Positions 29,801-37,919 of a DNA stretch of 64,000 bases are shown here, one piece after another. The DNA comes from Hyalangium gracile (lineage in GTDB: Bacteria > Myxococcota > Myxococcia > Myxococcales > Myxococcaceae). A model generated the notes under the pieces. The model did no database searches and had not been told where the DNA came from. It saw only the letters and a list, made by a program, of their open reading frames with translations. The DNA lies in the NCBI RefSeq assembly GCF_020103725.1, contig NZ_JAHXBG010000001.1, forward strand, positions 806,001-870,000, given 5' to 3'. A program made the translations under genes and the position numbers. Within the stretch, counting starts at the first letter, position 1, and the number at the start of each line of letters is the position of its first letter.

Positions 29801-31911
29801 TGGGCGGAGACCCGTGCTCGGGCGTGACGTGCACGCCGCCGGCCAACAGCTGCACCGCCAACGGCCGCACGGTGGTGAGCTACACCTCCGCCTGCGTGGA
29901 CTCCGGCGGGGTGGGCGTGTGCCAGGACACCCCGAGCCCGGTGACGACGTGCCAGTCCTACGAGACGTGCAGCGCCGGGGCCTGCGTGCCGGTGACGGCG
30001 GCCAGCCAGGCCGGCCGCATCATCTTCAGCGAGTTCAACACGCTGGGCGCCGAGTACATCGAGCTGCGCAACACCACCAACGCCCCCATCGACGTGCACG
30101 GCTTCACCCTGCGCAACCTCGCGGGCGAGGAGGTGGACGTGCGCGCCATCACCGACCCGAACGGCACCGCCGGCACGCCGGTGGAGGTGCCCGCAAATGG
30201 CGTGCTCTACGGCATCCCCAACCCCTCCGGAGCCATCCCCGTGGGCACCGGCTTCGTCTACGGCGCGCCCGGCACCACGTGGGCCATGGCCGACAGCGGG
30301 GATGCGCTGGCCCTGTATGCCGCTCCGGCGGGCAACCTGGAGGACGCGCTGGACTTCCGCGCCTTCGCCACCGACCCGAACGTGCCGCTGACCGCCGTCC
30401 AGTTCGTCGGCTTCGCGGGCAACACCACCCAGCTCGACTCGGACGTCGTCACGGCGGCCGGCAACGACACTGCCATCAACTGGTGCGTGAGCTTCTATGG
30501 CCACGGCGTGAGGGGCTCGCGCGTCACCAACACCCTGGGCGCGCTCAACGGCAGCTGCAAGGTGGCCGTCATCAACGAGGCCATCATCGATGGCCCCGGC
30601 GCGGATGATCAGAAGACGTTCGTGGAGATCGCCGGCCCGGGTGGCTCCGTCATCGGCGGGGCGAAGATCACCGACGTGGAGGGCACCACGGCTCCGACGG
30701 GCGGGCTCAACGCGGATGGCAACCTGGGGACGGGCGAGACGGACGGCGAGTTCGTCATCCCCGCGGGCCGGCGCATCCCCGTGGACGGCATCCTCCTCGT
30801 GGCCGACGCCAACGCGGCGGTGACCACCACCCAGGTGCCGGGCTTCACGCCGGGCGTGGACGTGCTGGCCCGGGACATGGACATGGAGGATGGCGGCGGA
30901 GACGTCATCCAGCTCGTCTCCGCCTCGGGGACGCTGCTCGACACGCTGGGGCATGACTTGACGAGCGTGAGCTGGACCAACAACACGGCCTACAACGGAC
31001 TGCCCATGTACGAGACGGCCACGGCGCTGTACACGCCCTTGCCCTCGGCCACCTGGGCGGCGTCCATCGCCCGCTCCCCGCAGAGCACGGACAGCGGCCA
31101 CAACCGCAACGACTTCCACATCGATCCGAGCCCCACGCCGGGCCAGCCCAACGACGTGGTGAACTTCACGGTGACGGGCATGACTCCGGATGACGGGCCG
31201 GCCACGGCGGGCGCTCTCAACATCACGGTCACCGGAACGGACTTCTCGCCCGGCTCCAGCGCCCCCACCCAGTTCGCCAGCCTGTCGGCGACGTTCGGCC
31301 AGAACGGCTCGCGGCCCTGCACCGTCGTGTCGTCCACCCAGGCCACCTGCACCGCCGTCTCCAACCGGCTCAACGCCGTGGAGAAGGTGGACGTGACGTT
31401 CACCAACTCACCCGTCGTCGGTGTGCCCGACGTGGTGCTGAGCCAGGCCTTCACCTACACGGGCAACGAGAACGAGACGAACAGCGGGAACGAGGCCGAC
31501 TTCTGCAACCTCCAGAGCCCCGCCAGCATCATCGTCGCGGCGAATTCGGCGTCGCCGGTGATCTACGGGCAGCTCTACGAGGCGGGCATCACCGAGCAGC
31601 CGGGACCGCCCGGTGGCTGGATCGCCGAGGTGGGCTACGGCAACGCCAGCACCGACCCGAGGAGCAACAACACCTGGCGCTTCTTCCCGGCGAGCTACAA
31701 CCCGTCGCACCAGAGCAACAATGACGAGTTCATGGGCACGTTCGTGGCGCCCAGCTACTCGCTGACTACCCCCAACAACTACGCGTTCACGTTCCGCTTC
31801 AGCGTCGACAACGGGATGCGGTGGACCTACTGCGACCTGAACGGAGCGGGCACCAACACCGGGCTCACGTTCGAGTCCACCCAGCTCGGGACGATGACCG
31901 TCACCCAGTAG
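26881..31911 (+). CDS. Giant lipoprotein with invasin-type, fibronectin III and lamin-tail domains
   Basis: A 1676-residue surface lipoprotein. Signal peptide ends in lipobox SVVGC. Next comes a Big_1/invasin-like domain (ANVTANGKDSVTITVTVVKE), then repeated Ig-like units (PQQLAFSVQPVNGSVRTPL style), interrupted by two fibronectin type III domains (SSIVVRWTAVGDDGDLGTV and SSATVTWTAVGDDADLGTA). Then a six-Cys knot (about 29815-29990), a lamin-tail domain (IIFSEFNTLGAEYIELRN), a second lamin-tail-like unit and an IPT/TIG-like module. The final ~100 residues form a separate region found at the end of such proteins. Likely cell-surface adhesion. ATG at 26881 gives a proper signal peptide; an in-frame GTG at 26785 would bury it. 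Confidence 0.88.
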   Translation: MASLSLPLRWWLQLVVLALGISVVGCGGGDTPTPIFPQKELPDAARSKVEVSRAANVTANGKDSVTITVTVVKEDGSAMADRTVRLEVSGEGNTLTPPSGLTNAQGVMMATLVSSGVGSKRVTASVDDDGGPVTLTARPTIDFVPPVATKLAFGAASLQAIAGAPVGPMLEVILQDADGNRASGNTGAVTLELASAPEGAQLEGTLTVNAVDGVARFTDVVSIKKAGEGYSLRATSGLLTAATSATFAVVPAAPSVLELSGQPLSMPAGGSFSMRVKVKDAFSNLATNYTGTLRFSSTDASAGLPPDTAFTAADAGEKAFTNVSLHRAGSQQLTVTDSANAALTTSATVQVVAGAASRLAFTQQPGNRSVRAALGPVAVAITDGFGNVIAVSSPSITVALTPASGGLGGTTTVAPVDGVATFSNLSVAQEGNGYTLAATAGSLTGASSASFNVVDDVAPAVPVLSQGATTASSIVVRWTAVGDDGDLGTVTSQELRYSTSNIVTDADFAAATQVTTGAPQAAGSPESVTLSGLTPSSTYYVALKVTDNVGNTVRSATLPVSTDNPVVTQLAFLTQPADGTAGSNLAQVRLALQDADGNTVTSANSAVTLSLLNGPVYTASTIAVNGVATFSTLRVDTAGSGYRFQASSGSLPTVQSNAFAIQPAPGASLELVGLSLPQTAGTPGTVKLTVHDAFNNVATGYLGTVHFTSSDAQAVLPADYTFSATDMGTAEFSVELRTAGPQSVTVSGTQSVTGATLPWGIIEAGEPQQLAFSVQPVNGSVRTPLAEVAVVLKDAFGNNTTAFSPTVTLGLSGGNPTAALSGTQNADPSNGVASFGDLSIDQEGTGFRLEAIAPGLTGASSAPFNIVDGIAPGVAIIAATVTSTSSATVTWTAVGDDADLGTAASYDLRYASAAITTEAQFAAATRFNIPPPKATGEAESALVTGLDLSSEVFFALKVIDGAGNASGLSNSPKVGGDPCSGVTCTPPANSCTANGRTVVSYTSACVDSGGVGVCQDTPSPVTTCQSYETCSAGACVPVTAASQAGRIIFSEFNTLGAEYIELRNTTNAPIDVHGFTLRNLAGEEVDVRAITDPNGTAGTPVEVPANGVLYGIPNPSGAIPVGTGFVYGAPGTTWAMADSGDALALYAAPAGNLEDALDFRAFATDPNVPLTAVQFVGFAGNTTQLDSDVVTAAGNDTAINWCVSFYGHGVRGSRVTNTLGALNGSCKVAVINEAIIDGPGADDQKTFVEIAGPGGSVIGGAKITDVEGTTAPTGGLNADGNLGTGETDGEFVIPAGRRIPVDGILLVADANAAVTTTQVPGFTPGVDVLARDMDMEDGGGDVIQLVSASGTLLDTLGHDLTSVSWTNNTAYNGLPMYETATALYTPLPSATWAASIARSPQSTDSGHNRNDFHIDPSPTPGQPNDVVNFTVTGMTPDDGPATAGALNITVTGTDFSPGSSAPTQFASLSATFGQNGSRPCTVVSSTQATCTAVSNRLNAVEKVDVTFTNSPVVGVPDVVLSQAFTYTGNENETNSGNEADFCNLQSPASIIVAANSASPVIYGQLYEAGITEQPGPPGGWIAEVGYGNASTDPRSNNTWRFFPASYNPSHQSNNDEFMGTFVAPSYSLTTPNNYAFTFRFSVDNGMRWTYCDLNGAGTNTGLTFESTQLGTMTVTQ

Positions 31912-31923
31912 CGGGGCGCGAGG

Positions 31924-31958
31924 CCCGGGAGCCCGGCCGGTGTGCCAGGGCTCCCGGG
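31924..31958. terminator. Bidirectional hairpin between convergent genes
   Basis: CCCGGGAGCCC (31924-31934) pairs perfectly with GGGCTCCCGGG (31948-31958), an 11-bp GC stem with a 13-base loop. It sits between the stops of two convergent genes, so it can end transcription from both sides. No T-run. Confidence 0.65.
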
Positions 31959-31976
31959 GAACCGCGAGGACGCCGG

Positions 31977-32789
31977 CTACTGGTCGTCACACGGGGTGCC
32001 CAGGCGGGCCCCCGAGTACACACCCAGCTCGTTGTAGATCATCTGCAGGTTCTCGGTGATGGGGACCGTGCGCAGCTCCATCTTCTTCTTGCCGCCCTCG
32101 ATCCACATGGGCGCGATGGCGCGGTCCACCACCAGCCGCAGCTCGCCCTTCTTCGTCGAGAAGATCTGCCCCTCCGAGTCGGAGACGATGTCCTTCATCT
32201 CCTGGCGCTTGAGGCTGCCCTTGGGGCCCACGTGCACCTGGAAGCGCTTCTCGTCCTCGGGCGCGAAGCCGCGCTCCACCAGGTAGTAGTTGCCGGCGGA
32301 GTCGCGCAGCAGCGCGTAGGGCACGAACTTCTGCGGGTTGGGCTCCAGCTTCGCCCCCTTGAGCAGCGCGGTGGCCTTCTCGGGCTCCACGAGGCTGAAG
32401 GGGATGGTGCGTGTGCCGCACCGCACCGCGCACGTCTTCTTCTCCGCGTCGTACTCCACCTCCGAGTACACGCGGTAGTCGATGCCGCGGAAGTTCTCGT
32501 TGGCCGTCTTGTTGAAGAAGCGCGGCTCCAGGAAGTTCTTTCCGTTCAGCCCCCAGGGCGGCGGGGCCACCTGCACCAGCGTCTTTGCGTCCCCGTAGAA
32601 GAGCTGCTCGCCCTTCTTCTCCTCGGGGGCAATCACCACGTAGTGGCCCTTGCCGTCGGTGCAGACGGCGGTCTTCTCCAGGGCGCGCAGCTCTCCCAGG
32701 CTCTCTGCCTTGCCCCAGGGGGGCTCGATGGCCCAGGAGGTGCCCGAGAGCAGGGCCAAGGCGGCGGTCATCAGTCGTCGAGCAGACAT
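31977..32789 (-). CDS. Exported protein of unknown function
   Basis: A 270-residue protein with a classical signal peptide (MSARRLMTAALALLSGTSWA) and no further membrane segment, so probably periplasmic. Mature part has mixed polar composition, Cys pairs (CAVRCG) and no catalytic motif I recognise. It is 14 bases downstream of a second exported protein of similar size (32804-33625), and the two share a general style (YVV-IAPEEKKG versus YYVVIMREAYG), so they may be distant paralogs. Both lie downstream of a Ser/Thr kinase on the same strand and may form one transcription unit with it. Confidence 0.75.
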   Translation of the reverse strand: MSARRLMTAALALLSGTSWAIEPPWGKAESLGELRALEKTAVCTDGKGHYVVIAPEEKKGEQLFYGDAKTLVQVAPPPWGLNGKNFLEPRFFNKTANENFRGIDYRVYSEVEYDAEKKTCAVRCGTRTIPFSLVEPEKATALLKGAKLEPNPQKFVPYALLRDSAGNYYLVERGFAPEDEKRFQVHVGPKGSLKRQEMKDIVSDSEGQIFSTKKGELRLVVDRAIAPMWIEGGKKKMELRTVPITENLQMIYNELGVYSGARLGTPCDDQ

Positions 32790-32803
32790 GTATGAGGCTC
32801 CGG

Positions 32804-33625
32804 CTAGAGGTTCTTCTCGAAGAACCTGGTGGCGTACTCTTCCTGGTTGGCGGCGTCCTGCTGGGTGGTGAAGCTCACCGCGCCCGCCTTGATGTCCAGC
32901 TGCATCTCCGGGCCGAACTGGCAGGCCACGGACTTCACCTTGGCGGAGATGACCTTCCTGCTCACGGCCGAGTCACTGCACAGCCGGCGCAGCGCCTCGA
33001 GCGGATTGCCGCAGTACGAGGAGATGCTGTACTTCTTGATGACGTCGTCCGAGACGCTCTTCCAGTCGATGATGCCCATCACCTTCGAGCCGCAGGTGTC
33101 GTTCATGCTCTTCACCAGCTCGGCGAAGGACTGGTTCTGCTCGCTCTCGCGCTCCTGGCGGTTGAAGGCGGCCATCTTCGACAGCGTGCCGTCCTTGTTC
33201 TGCTTCTGGTACTTCTCGTAGAGGTCCTCCGCCTTGAGCTTCTCGGTGCGCTTCTCGTCGAAGGAGACGCGGATGGCGTCGCGGCGGCCGGGCACCCACA
33301 GCTCGTAGTTCTTGGAGCCGTAGGCCTCGCGCATGATGACGACGTAGTAGTCCTCACCCTTGTACTGGATGATGTAGTCGGCGCTGCGGCCCTTGTCGTT
33401 GTGCACGGCGAGCATCGCCTTGCCGTCGAACTCGGTCTCCGTGCCCTGGGGGTGGACGAGCACCTGCTTCTCGCCCTTGGGGCCCTTGGTGGTGAGCGGG
33501 ACGAGCGCCACGGACACGCCCTCTCCGCCGGAGTAGACCTTGCCGGAGGTGACGGGGGCTGCCGCGACCGCCAGCGTGCCGGACAGCACGCCCACGGCGA
33601 TGACCGTTGCCAGGGTGTTTCTCAT
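32804..33625 (-). CDS. Exported protein of unknown function
   Basis: A 273-residue protein with a signal peptide (MRNTLATVIAVGVLSGTLAVAAA) and a soluble mature part. A central Lys/Glu-rich helical region (LKAEDLYEKYQKQNKDGTLS) precedes four cysteines (CGSK, YCGNPLEALRRLCSD, VACQFG). No known family recognised. It starts 58 bases after the kinase gene and ends 14 bases before the next exported protein, implying an operon. Periplasmic location is predicted; the role is unknown. Confidence 0.75.
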   Translation of the reverse strand: MRNTLATVIAVGVLSGTLAVAAAPVTSGKVYSGGEGVSVALVPLTTKGPKGEKQVLVHPQGTETEFDGKAMLAVHNDKGRSADYIIQYKGEDYYVVIMREAYGSKNYELWVPGRRDAIRVSFDEKRTEKLKAEDLYEKYQKQNKDGTLSKMAAFNRQERESEQNQSFAELVKSMNDTCGSKVMGIIDWKSVSDDVIKKYSISSYCGNPLEALRRLCSDSAVSRKVISAKVKSVACQFGPEMQLDIKAGAVSFTTQQDAANQEEYATRFFEKNL

Positions 33626-33683
33626 GTGTGTCCCCCTCCCATTGGGGACCGTGAAGTCACTGGATGAGCGTGACTTCCTACCT

Positions 33684-35480
33684 TCAGAGGCTGACGTCGT
33701 ACTTCGAGCAGTAGGCGCGCAGCTTGCTCTTGCCCGCCGCGGACAGGTTGCGCCACTGGGCCCGCGCGTTGGACAGGTCGTGCTGGTGGCAGTAGGCGCG
33801 GCCGATCATCAGCGTGGCGGCCTCCGTCTTCTTGACGCGCTGCGCGCGCTGGGCGGCGCGGATGGCGCCCTCGAAGTCTCCCGAGCCCAGCGCGCGCTCG
33901 GCCGTCTCCAGCTCCTGGCGCACCGCGTCCGGCAGCACCTCGGGCTTGCCCTTGGGCGTGGACGGCGGCGGCTTGGGCTCCGGAGTGGTGCTCGCCACGG
34001 GCGTCGAGGGCGGCGGCGGCTCGACGGCGACGGGGGTGGCGGGCGGCGTGGGCTCGGTCTTCGGAGTCGGCGCGGGCTCGGTCTTCGGAGTCGGCGTGGG
34101 CTCCGTCACGGCCACCGGCGGACTCGGGCTGGGCGTCGGGACGGGGCCGGGCGTGCCCATGCCCCGCATCACGACGAGGCCGCCGGCGACGAGCACCAGC
34201 GCCACGACGGCGGCGATCAGCGGCGTCTTCGAGCGGGCGGCGGGCTGAGCCGGGGGCACGGGCGCCACGGGAGCGGGTGCGGCGGCCTGCGCGGCGGGGA
34301 GCTCGACGTCCGTCGGCCGGCGCGAGGAGGTCTGCGTGGGAGCGTGCGGCGCGGGAGCGGGCTGGGCGGCGGCGGCCTCCTGCTCCGCGGCGCGGAACGC
34401 GGCCAGCGTCGAGCCGCGCTCCACGCTGGGCTCGGGCTGCGCGGCGGGAGCCGGGGCCGGCGAGGCCGCGGGGGCCGGGGCCGCCACGCCCGAGCGGGAG
34501 GGGACGAAGGTGGCGTCCGTGCCGTCCTCCTCGTTGACGGAGGCATCGCCCTGGCGGATGGCGCCGCGCAGGGGCGTTGGGTCCGGGCCGAGCGCGGCGA
34601 GCGCCTGCAGCGGGGTGCCGGTCAGCTCCGCGATGAAGGTGGCCACATCCGCGAAGCGGTCCTTCGGCGCCTTGGCGAGCGCCTTGTCCACCGCCGCCAC
34701 GGCGCGGGCGGGCAGGTCCGGCACCCGCGAGGCGAGCGACTCGGGCTGCTCGTGGACGACGCGGTACACCACCTCGGCGATGGTGCCTCCGGCGAAGGGT
34801 GAGTCCCCGCACAGCATCTCGTAGACGATGCAGCCGAAGGCGAAGATGTCCGAGCGGGCGTCCACATCCTTGTTGCGGCCCATGGCCTGCTCGGGGGCCA
34901 TGTACCGGGGCGTGCCCATGAGCACGTCCTCCTGGGTCTGCAGCGTCTGCGAGCCCATCAGCTTGGAGATGCCGAAGTCGAGCAGCTTCACCCGCTCGAT
35001 GAGCATGCCCTCGGACTCGGTGGGCACGAGCACGACGTTGGCGGGCTTCAAGTCGCGGTGCACCACGCCGGCGCGGTGGGCGGCCTGCAGCGCCGAGCCC
35101 ATCTGCCGGGCGATGGAGAAGGCCTCGCGCAGCGACAGCCGGCCCTTGCGCAGCCGCTGCGCCAGGCTCTCGCCGCGCAGGTACTCCATCACCATGTAGG
35201 GGCTGCCATCCTCCAGGCTGTGGAAGTCCAGCACCTCGACGATGTTGGGGTGGCCCAGCTGGGAGGCGATCTCCGCCTCGCGGCGGAAGCGGGCGAACTG
35301 CTCCGGGCTCAGGTCCTCGTTGTGGAGCAGCACCTTCACCGCCACCTGCTTTCCGGGCAGGCGCAGGTGCCGCGCCAGGAAGACGGAGCCCATGCCCCCC
35401 TTTCCCAGCAAGGAGGTGAGCTCGTACGTATCGCGCAGGATGGTGCCGATACGGATGTCAGCGGCGGGGGAGGGGCTCAT
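33684..35480 (-). CDS. Membrane-anchored Ser/Thr protein kinase (Pkn type)
   Basis: A 598-residue bacterial Hanks-type kinase. The kinase domain spans about 19-285, with glycine loop LGKGGMGSV, Lys49 (VAVKV), catalytic HRDLKPAN (141-148, Asp143), DFG (168-170) and GTPRYMAPEQ. A Pro/Ala-rich stretch with DATFVPSRS follows, then one transmembrane helix (419-440), a Pro/Thr-rich external spacer (about 442-510) and a C-terminal helical, TPR-like domain (SGDFEGAIRAAQRAQRVKKT) on the outside. The outer domain may sense envelope signals. All catalytic residues are present, so it should be active. It heads a possible operon with two exported proteins. Confidence 0.93.
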   Translation of the reverse strand: MSPSPAADIRIGTILRDTYELTSLLGKGGMGSVFLARHLRLPGKQVAVKVLLHNEDLSPEQFARFRREAEIASQLGHPNIVEVLDFHSLEDGSPYMVMEYLRGESLAQRLRKGRLSLREAFSIARQMGSALQAAHRAGVVHRDLKPANVVLVPTESEGMLIERVKLLDFGISKLMGSQTLQTQEDVLMGTPRYMAPEQAMGRNKDVDARSDIFAFGCIVYEMLCGDSPFAGGTIAEVVYRVVHEQPESLASRVPDLPARAVAAVDKALAKAPKDRFADVATFIAELTGTPLQALAALGPDPTPLRGAIRQGDASVNEEDGTDATFVPSRSGVAAPAPAASPAPAPAAQPEPSVERGSTLAAFRAAEQEAAAAQPAPAPHAPTQTSSRRPTDVELPAAQAAAPAPVAPVPPAQPAARSKTPLIAAVVALVLVAGGLVVMRGMGTPGPVPTPSPSPPVAVTEPTPTPKTEPAPTPKTEPTPPATPVAVEPPPPSTPVASTTPEPKPPPSTPKGKPEVLPDAVRQELETAERALGSGDFEGAIRAAQRAQRVKKTEAATLMIGRAYCHQHDLSNARAQWRNLSAAGKSKLRAYCSKYDVSL

Positions 35481-35620
35481 GAGGCAGGGGGCGGATCCGC
35501 GGGGGGCTCACTAAAGCCGCTTCCGCTGCGACGCGCCAGCATCCCACCATTCATGCACGAGGAGGAGGAATGCTCCCAGGGTGAAAAATTGGGGCTTCGC
35601 TGAAGGCCCGCCGCGTGGGC

Positions 35621-35971
35621 TCAGGCGGCCAGGGGGAACACGCGGGCGAGCAGCTGGGGCTGGTCGCGATCGATGACGTAGTCCCAGCCGTAGTTGTTGT
35701 CCCAGTGCGTCTGCCCGTCGACCTGGTAGCGGACGGCGAACTTGAGGCACAGCTCGCGCTGCTCGAGGGGGAAGGTGCACTCCCACAGCTCGTAGTAGCC
35801 GTTGAGCGGCTCCACGTAGCGGGCCGGGTACTCGCGGCCATCGTCCAGGTGGATGGCCACCTCCTTCTCGAAGTGGATGTTGCCCACGGCGATGATGAAG
35901 CGGGCATGGTTCCACCGTCCCCAGAGGGAGGTGTCGGGCACGGCCTTGGCCTCGAGCAGCTTGACGAGCAT
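35621..35971 (-). CDS. Stand-alone CBM21-like carbohydrate-binding protein
   Basis: A 116-residue protein that is almost all one domain resembling carbohydrate-binding module 21, the glycogen/starch-binding fold of protein phosphatase-1 targeting subunits: GNIHFEKEVAIHLDDG early, CLKFAVRYQVDGQTHWDNN and YGWDYVI late. The WDNN-x-G-x-(N/D)Y signature is intact. It has no signal peptide and no enzyme attached. ATG at 35971 has GGAGGAG four bases upstream. It may bind storage glycogen in the cytoplasm. It is divergent from bpt; a functional link is not evident. Confidence 0.7.
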   Translation of the reverse strand: MLVKLLEAKAVPDTSLWGRWNHARFIIAVGNIHFEKEVAIHLDDGREYPARYVEPLNGYYELWECTFPLEQRELCLKFAVRYQVDGQTHWDNNYGWDYVIDRDQPQLLARVFPLAA

Positions 35972-36233
35972 GACGCTCCTCCGTGGTGGCTGCCCCGCTT
36001 GCCGGGGGACCGCGCGGTGCGGGGCCTGAGGGAGACGCGGTTCCCCGGGTGGGGTGAAGCAATGGCCGGGCCATGCGCCGCCCTTCGAGGCGCGGGGCGT
36101 GGGAGCGAAAAAGCTGCGCGCGGGCAGGGGAGGGGCGCGAAGCAATTGCGACGCCGCCCGGGCCCGGAGGGAGCAGCCGAGCGGAGCGGGGTGCTTGACA
36201 GGGAGGGCGGCAGACTCGAATCAAGAGGGACCC

Positions 36234-37013
36234 ATGGCGAACATCCTCCACCACGCGACGGAGCCCCCCGGCCCGTGCAGCTACCTGGCTGATCGGCAGG
36301 CCTCGCTGGAGCAGAAGGTGATGACGGAGGTGACGGCCGAGGAGTTCGACGAGATGCTGGTGCGGGGGTGGCGGCGCTTCGGGCCCTCGTACTTCCGGCC
36401 GGCCTGCCAGACGTGCGCCGAGTGCGAGCCCCTGCGCATCCCCACGGCGACGTTCCGGCCCAACCGGAGCCAGCGGCGGGCGCGGGCGGCATGTGCCCGG
36501 CTGCGGGTGGAGGTGAGGGCGCCTCGGGTGGATGCGGAGCGGCTGGCGCTGTACCACGCGTGGCATGCGTGGCGGGAGGAGGCGCGGGAGTGGGCGGCCT
36601 CGGATTTGAGTCCGCGCGACTACTTCCTGCAGTTCGCCTTCCCGCACCCATGCGCGCGCGAGGTGGCGTGGTACGACGACGCGGTGGGGGGGCGGCCCCG
36701 GCTGGTGGCGGTGGGGCTGTGCGACGAGACGCCCCGGGCGTGGAGCGCGGCGTACTTCTTCTTCCACCCGGACTACGCGCACTGCTCGCCGGGCACGGCG
36801 AACGTGGTGAAGCAGGTGGAGCTGGCGCGCGAGCGGGGCATCCCCCACGTGTACCTGGGCTTCCGCGTCCGCCAGTGCGCCTCGCTGCGATACAAGGGGA
36901 CGTTCCGGCCGCACGAGCTGCTCCAGGGGCGCCCGGCCGCGGACGAGCCGCCGCGCTGGGTGCCGGCCTCGGAGGCCGAGGGCCCTGCTCCCGAGGGCTT
37001 CGGGCAGGAGTGA
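36234..37013 (+). CDS. bpt: Aspartate/glutamate leucyltransferase (Bpt)
   Basis: A 259-residue aminoacyl-tRNA-protein transferase of the N-degron pathway (family of eukaryotic ATE1). It transfers leucine to N-terminal Asp or Glu, marking proteins for ClpS/ClpAP. The N-terminal part has CSYLADRQASLE and the Cys cluster FRPACQTCAECEPLRIP. The C-terminal acyl-transfer fold includes YFFFHPDYAHCSPGTANVV and YLGFRVRQCASLRYKGTFRP. Start at 36234 has a purine-rich site (AGAGGGA) five bases upstream; the upstream open frame to 36054 is not family-like. Length is near the family norm (~240-270). Located divergently from the CBM21-like gene. Confidence 0.92.
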   Translation: MANILHHATEPPGPCSYLADRQASLEQKVMTEVTAEEFDEMLVRGWRRFGPSYFRPACQTCAECEPLRIPTATFRPNRSQRRARAACARLRVEVRAPRVDAERLALYHAWHAWREEAREWAASDLSPRDYFLQFAFPHPCAREVAWYDDAVGGRPRLVAVGLCDETPRAWSAAYFFFHPDYAHCSPGTANVVKQVELARERGIPHVYLGFRVRQCASLRYKGTFRPHELLQGRPAADEPPRWVPASEAEGPAPEGFGQE

Positions 37014-37099
37014 GGGCGTCGTGGGGCGCACTCGTTCGGCGGGGGACATCCAGGCGGCTTGGGTGAGACGGCGGCGCTCGGCCGAGGCAGACTGATGGC

Positions 37100-37621
37100 A
37101 TGACAGGCACCTCCGCGCTGCCCTGGTTCGCCTACTCGCTCTCGCTGGCGCCGGACGTGGCGCGCGAGCGGCTCCGGAACATGCCGGTGCTGGCGCTGCC
37201 GGACGGGGAGCTGGCCGAGGCGCTGGAGGTGGAGCTCGTCTATGACGCGCCGGCGCCGGACTGGGGCGGGCGGGTGGCGCGGCTGGTGGATGCGCCGGGC
37301 CGGCGGGTGCTGGGGCTGCTGCGGCGGATACCGCCCCCGGGGTGGCCGCTGGTGGCGCGGCTGGAGGCCACCCTGTCCCTGGCGGCGGAGGAGCGTCCTG
37401 TCCGGGTTCGCACGGCCACCGGCGCCGTGCTCTCCGCGAGGACGTTCACCCCGCCAGCCCCCGGGTACATGCCTCCGGGGCCGGTCAGCGTGGAGTTCCT
37501 GGTGGCCCACGCCCGGGCCGCCGAGCGCGCCGCCCTGCCGGCCTCCTACGTGGAGCGGCTCCAAGCCGAGGCCCACCTGGTGCAGACCGTCCAGCGGGCC
37601 CAGGCCCAGCGGCCCCGCTGA
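37100..37621 (+). CDS. Gamma-glutamylcyclotransferase-like protein, possibly non-catalytic
   Basis: A 173-residue cytoplasmic protein that begins WFAYSLSLAPDVARERL, resembling the YGSNL-containing start of the GGCT/AIG2 fold. Middle residues (GGRVARLVDAPGRRVLGLLR) and the C-terminal part (PPGPVSVEFLVAHARAAER, ASYVERLQ) also fit the family. The substrate-binding glycine loop YGSN is replaced by YSLS, and the usual catalytic Glu is not obvious, so activity is doubtful. It starts 86 bases after bpt on the same strand and may be co-transcribed. The family call is moderate. Confidence 0.6.
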   Translation: MTGTSALPWFAYSLSLAPDVARERLRNMPVLALPDGELAEALEVELVYDAPAPDWGGRVARLVDAPGRRVLGLLRRIPPPGWPLVARLEATLSLAAEERPVRVRTATGAVLSARTFTPPAPGYMPPGPVSVEFLVAHARAAERAALPASYVERLQAEAHLVQTVQRAQAQRPR

Positions 37622-37696
37622 CCTGCTTCAGGCAAGGCCGGTGAGACACCATTCCGAGCGGATGGGAGGTGCCCGTGCCGGGCGAGAGGAGCGCCG

Positions 37697-37719
37697 ACTG
37701 GTATGCTTGTCATACCAGT
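37697..37719 (-). repeat. Dispersed palindromic element, copy 2
   Basis: ACTGGTATG (37697-37705) and CATACCAGT (37711-37719) form a perfect 9-bp stem around CTTGT. Read on the minus strand, the core matches the other two copies (ACTGGTATGACAAGCA). It sits in the 298-base gap between 37621 and 37920, where I see no gene. Confidence 0.85.
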
Positions 37720-37919
37720 TCGCAACAGGTCCGGCCGACAGGGAGGGCCTGTCCACGAGGAGGGGCCCCAACGGGTGTTCCGCTTCGAGCCCAACCTCTA
37801 TGAGGGGGTAAACCCTTGTTTTCACGGCCTGTGTCGGTTCCTCCGCAACTTCTCGAAAGTTGGGGAAGATAATTCCATACCTCTGTCCTCCACCCCTGGA
37901 AGGAGCCTCGGGAGATCGC

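Noticed and set aside
24544-31119. A minus-strand open frame of about 2190 codons opposite the WD40 protein and giant lipoprotein
   Set aside because: It is antisense to well-recognised domains, is full of His/Arg/Gly runs and has no domain. Long antisense frames are expected in GC-rich coding DNA.
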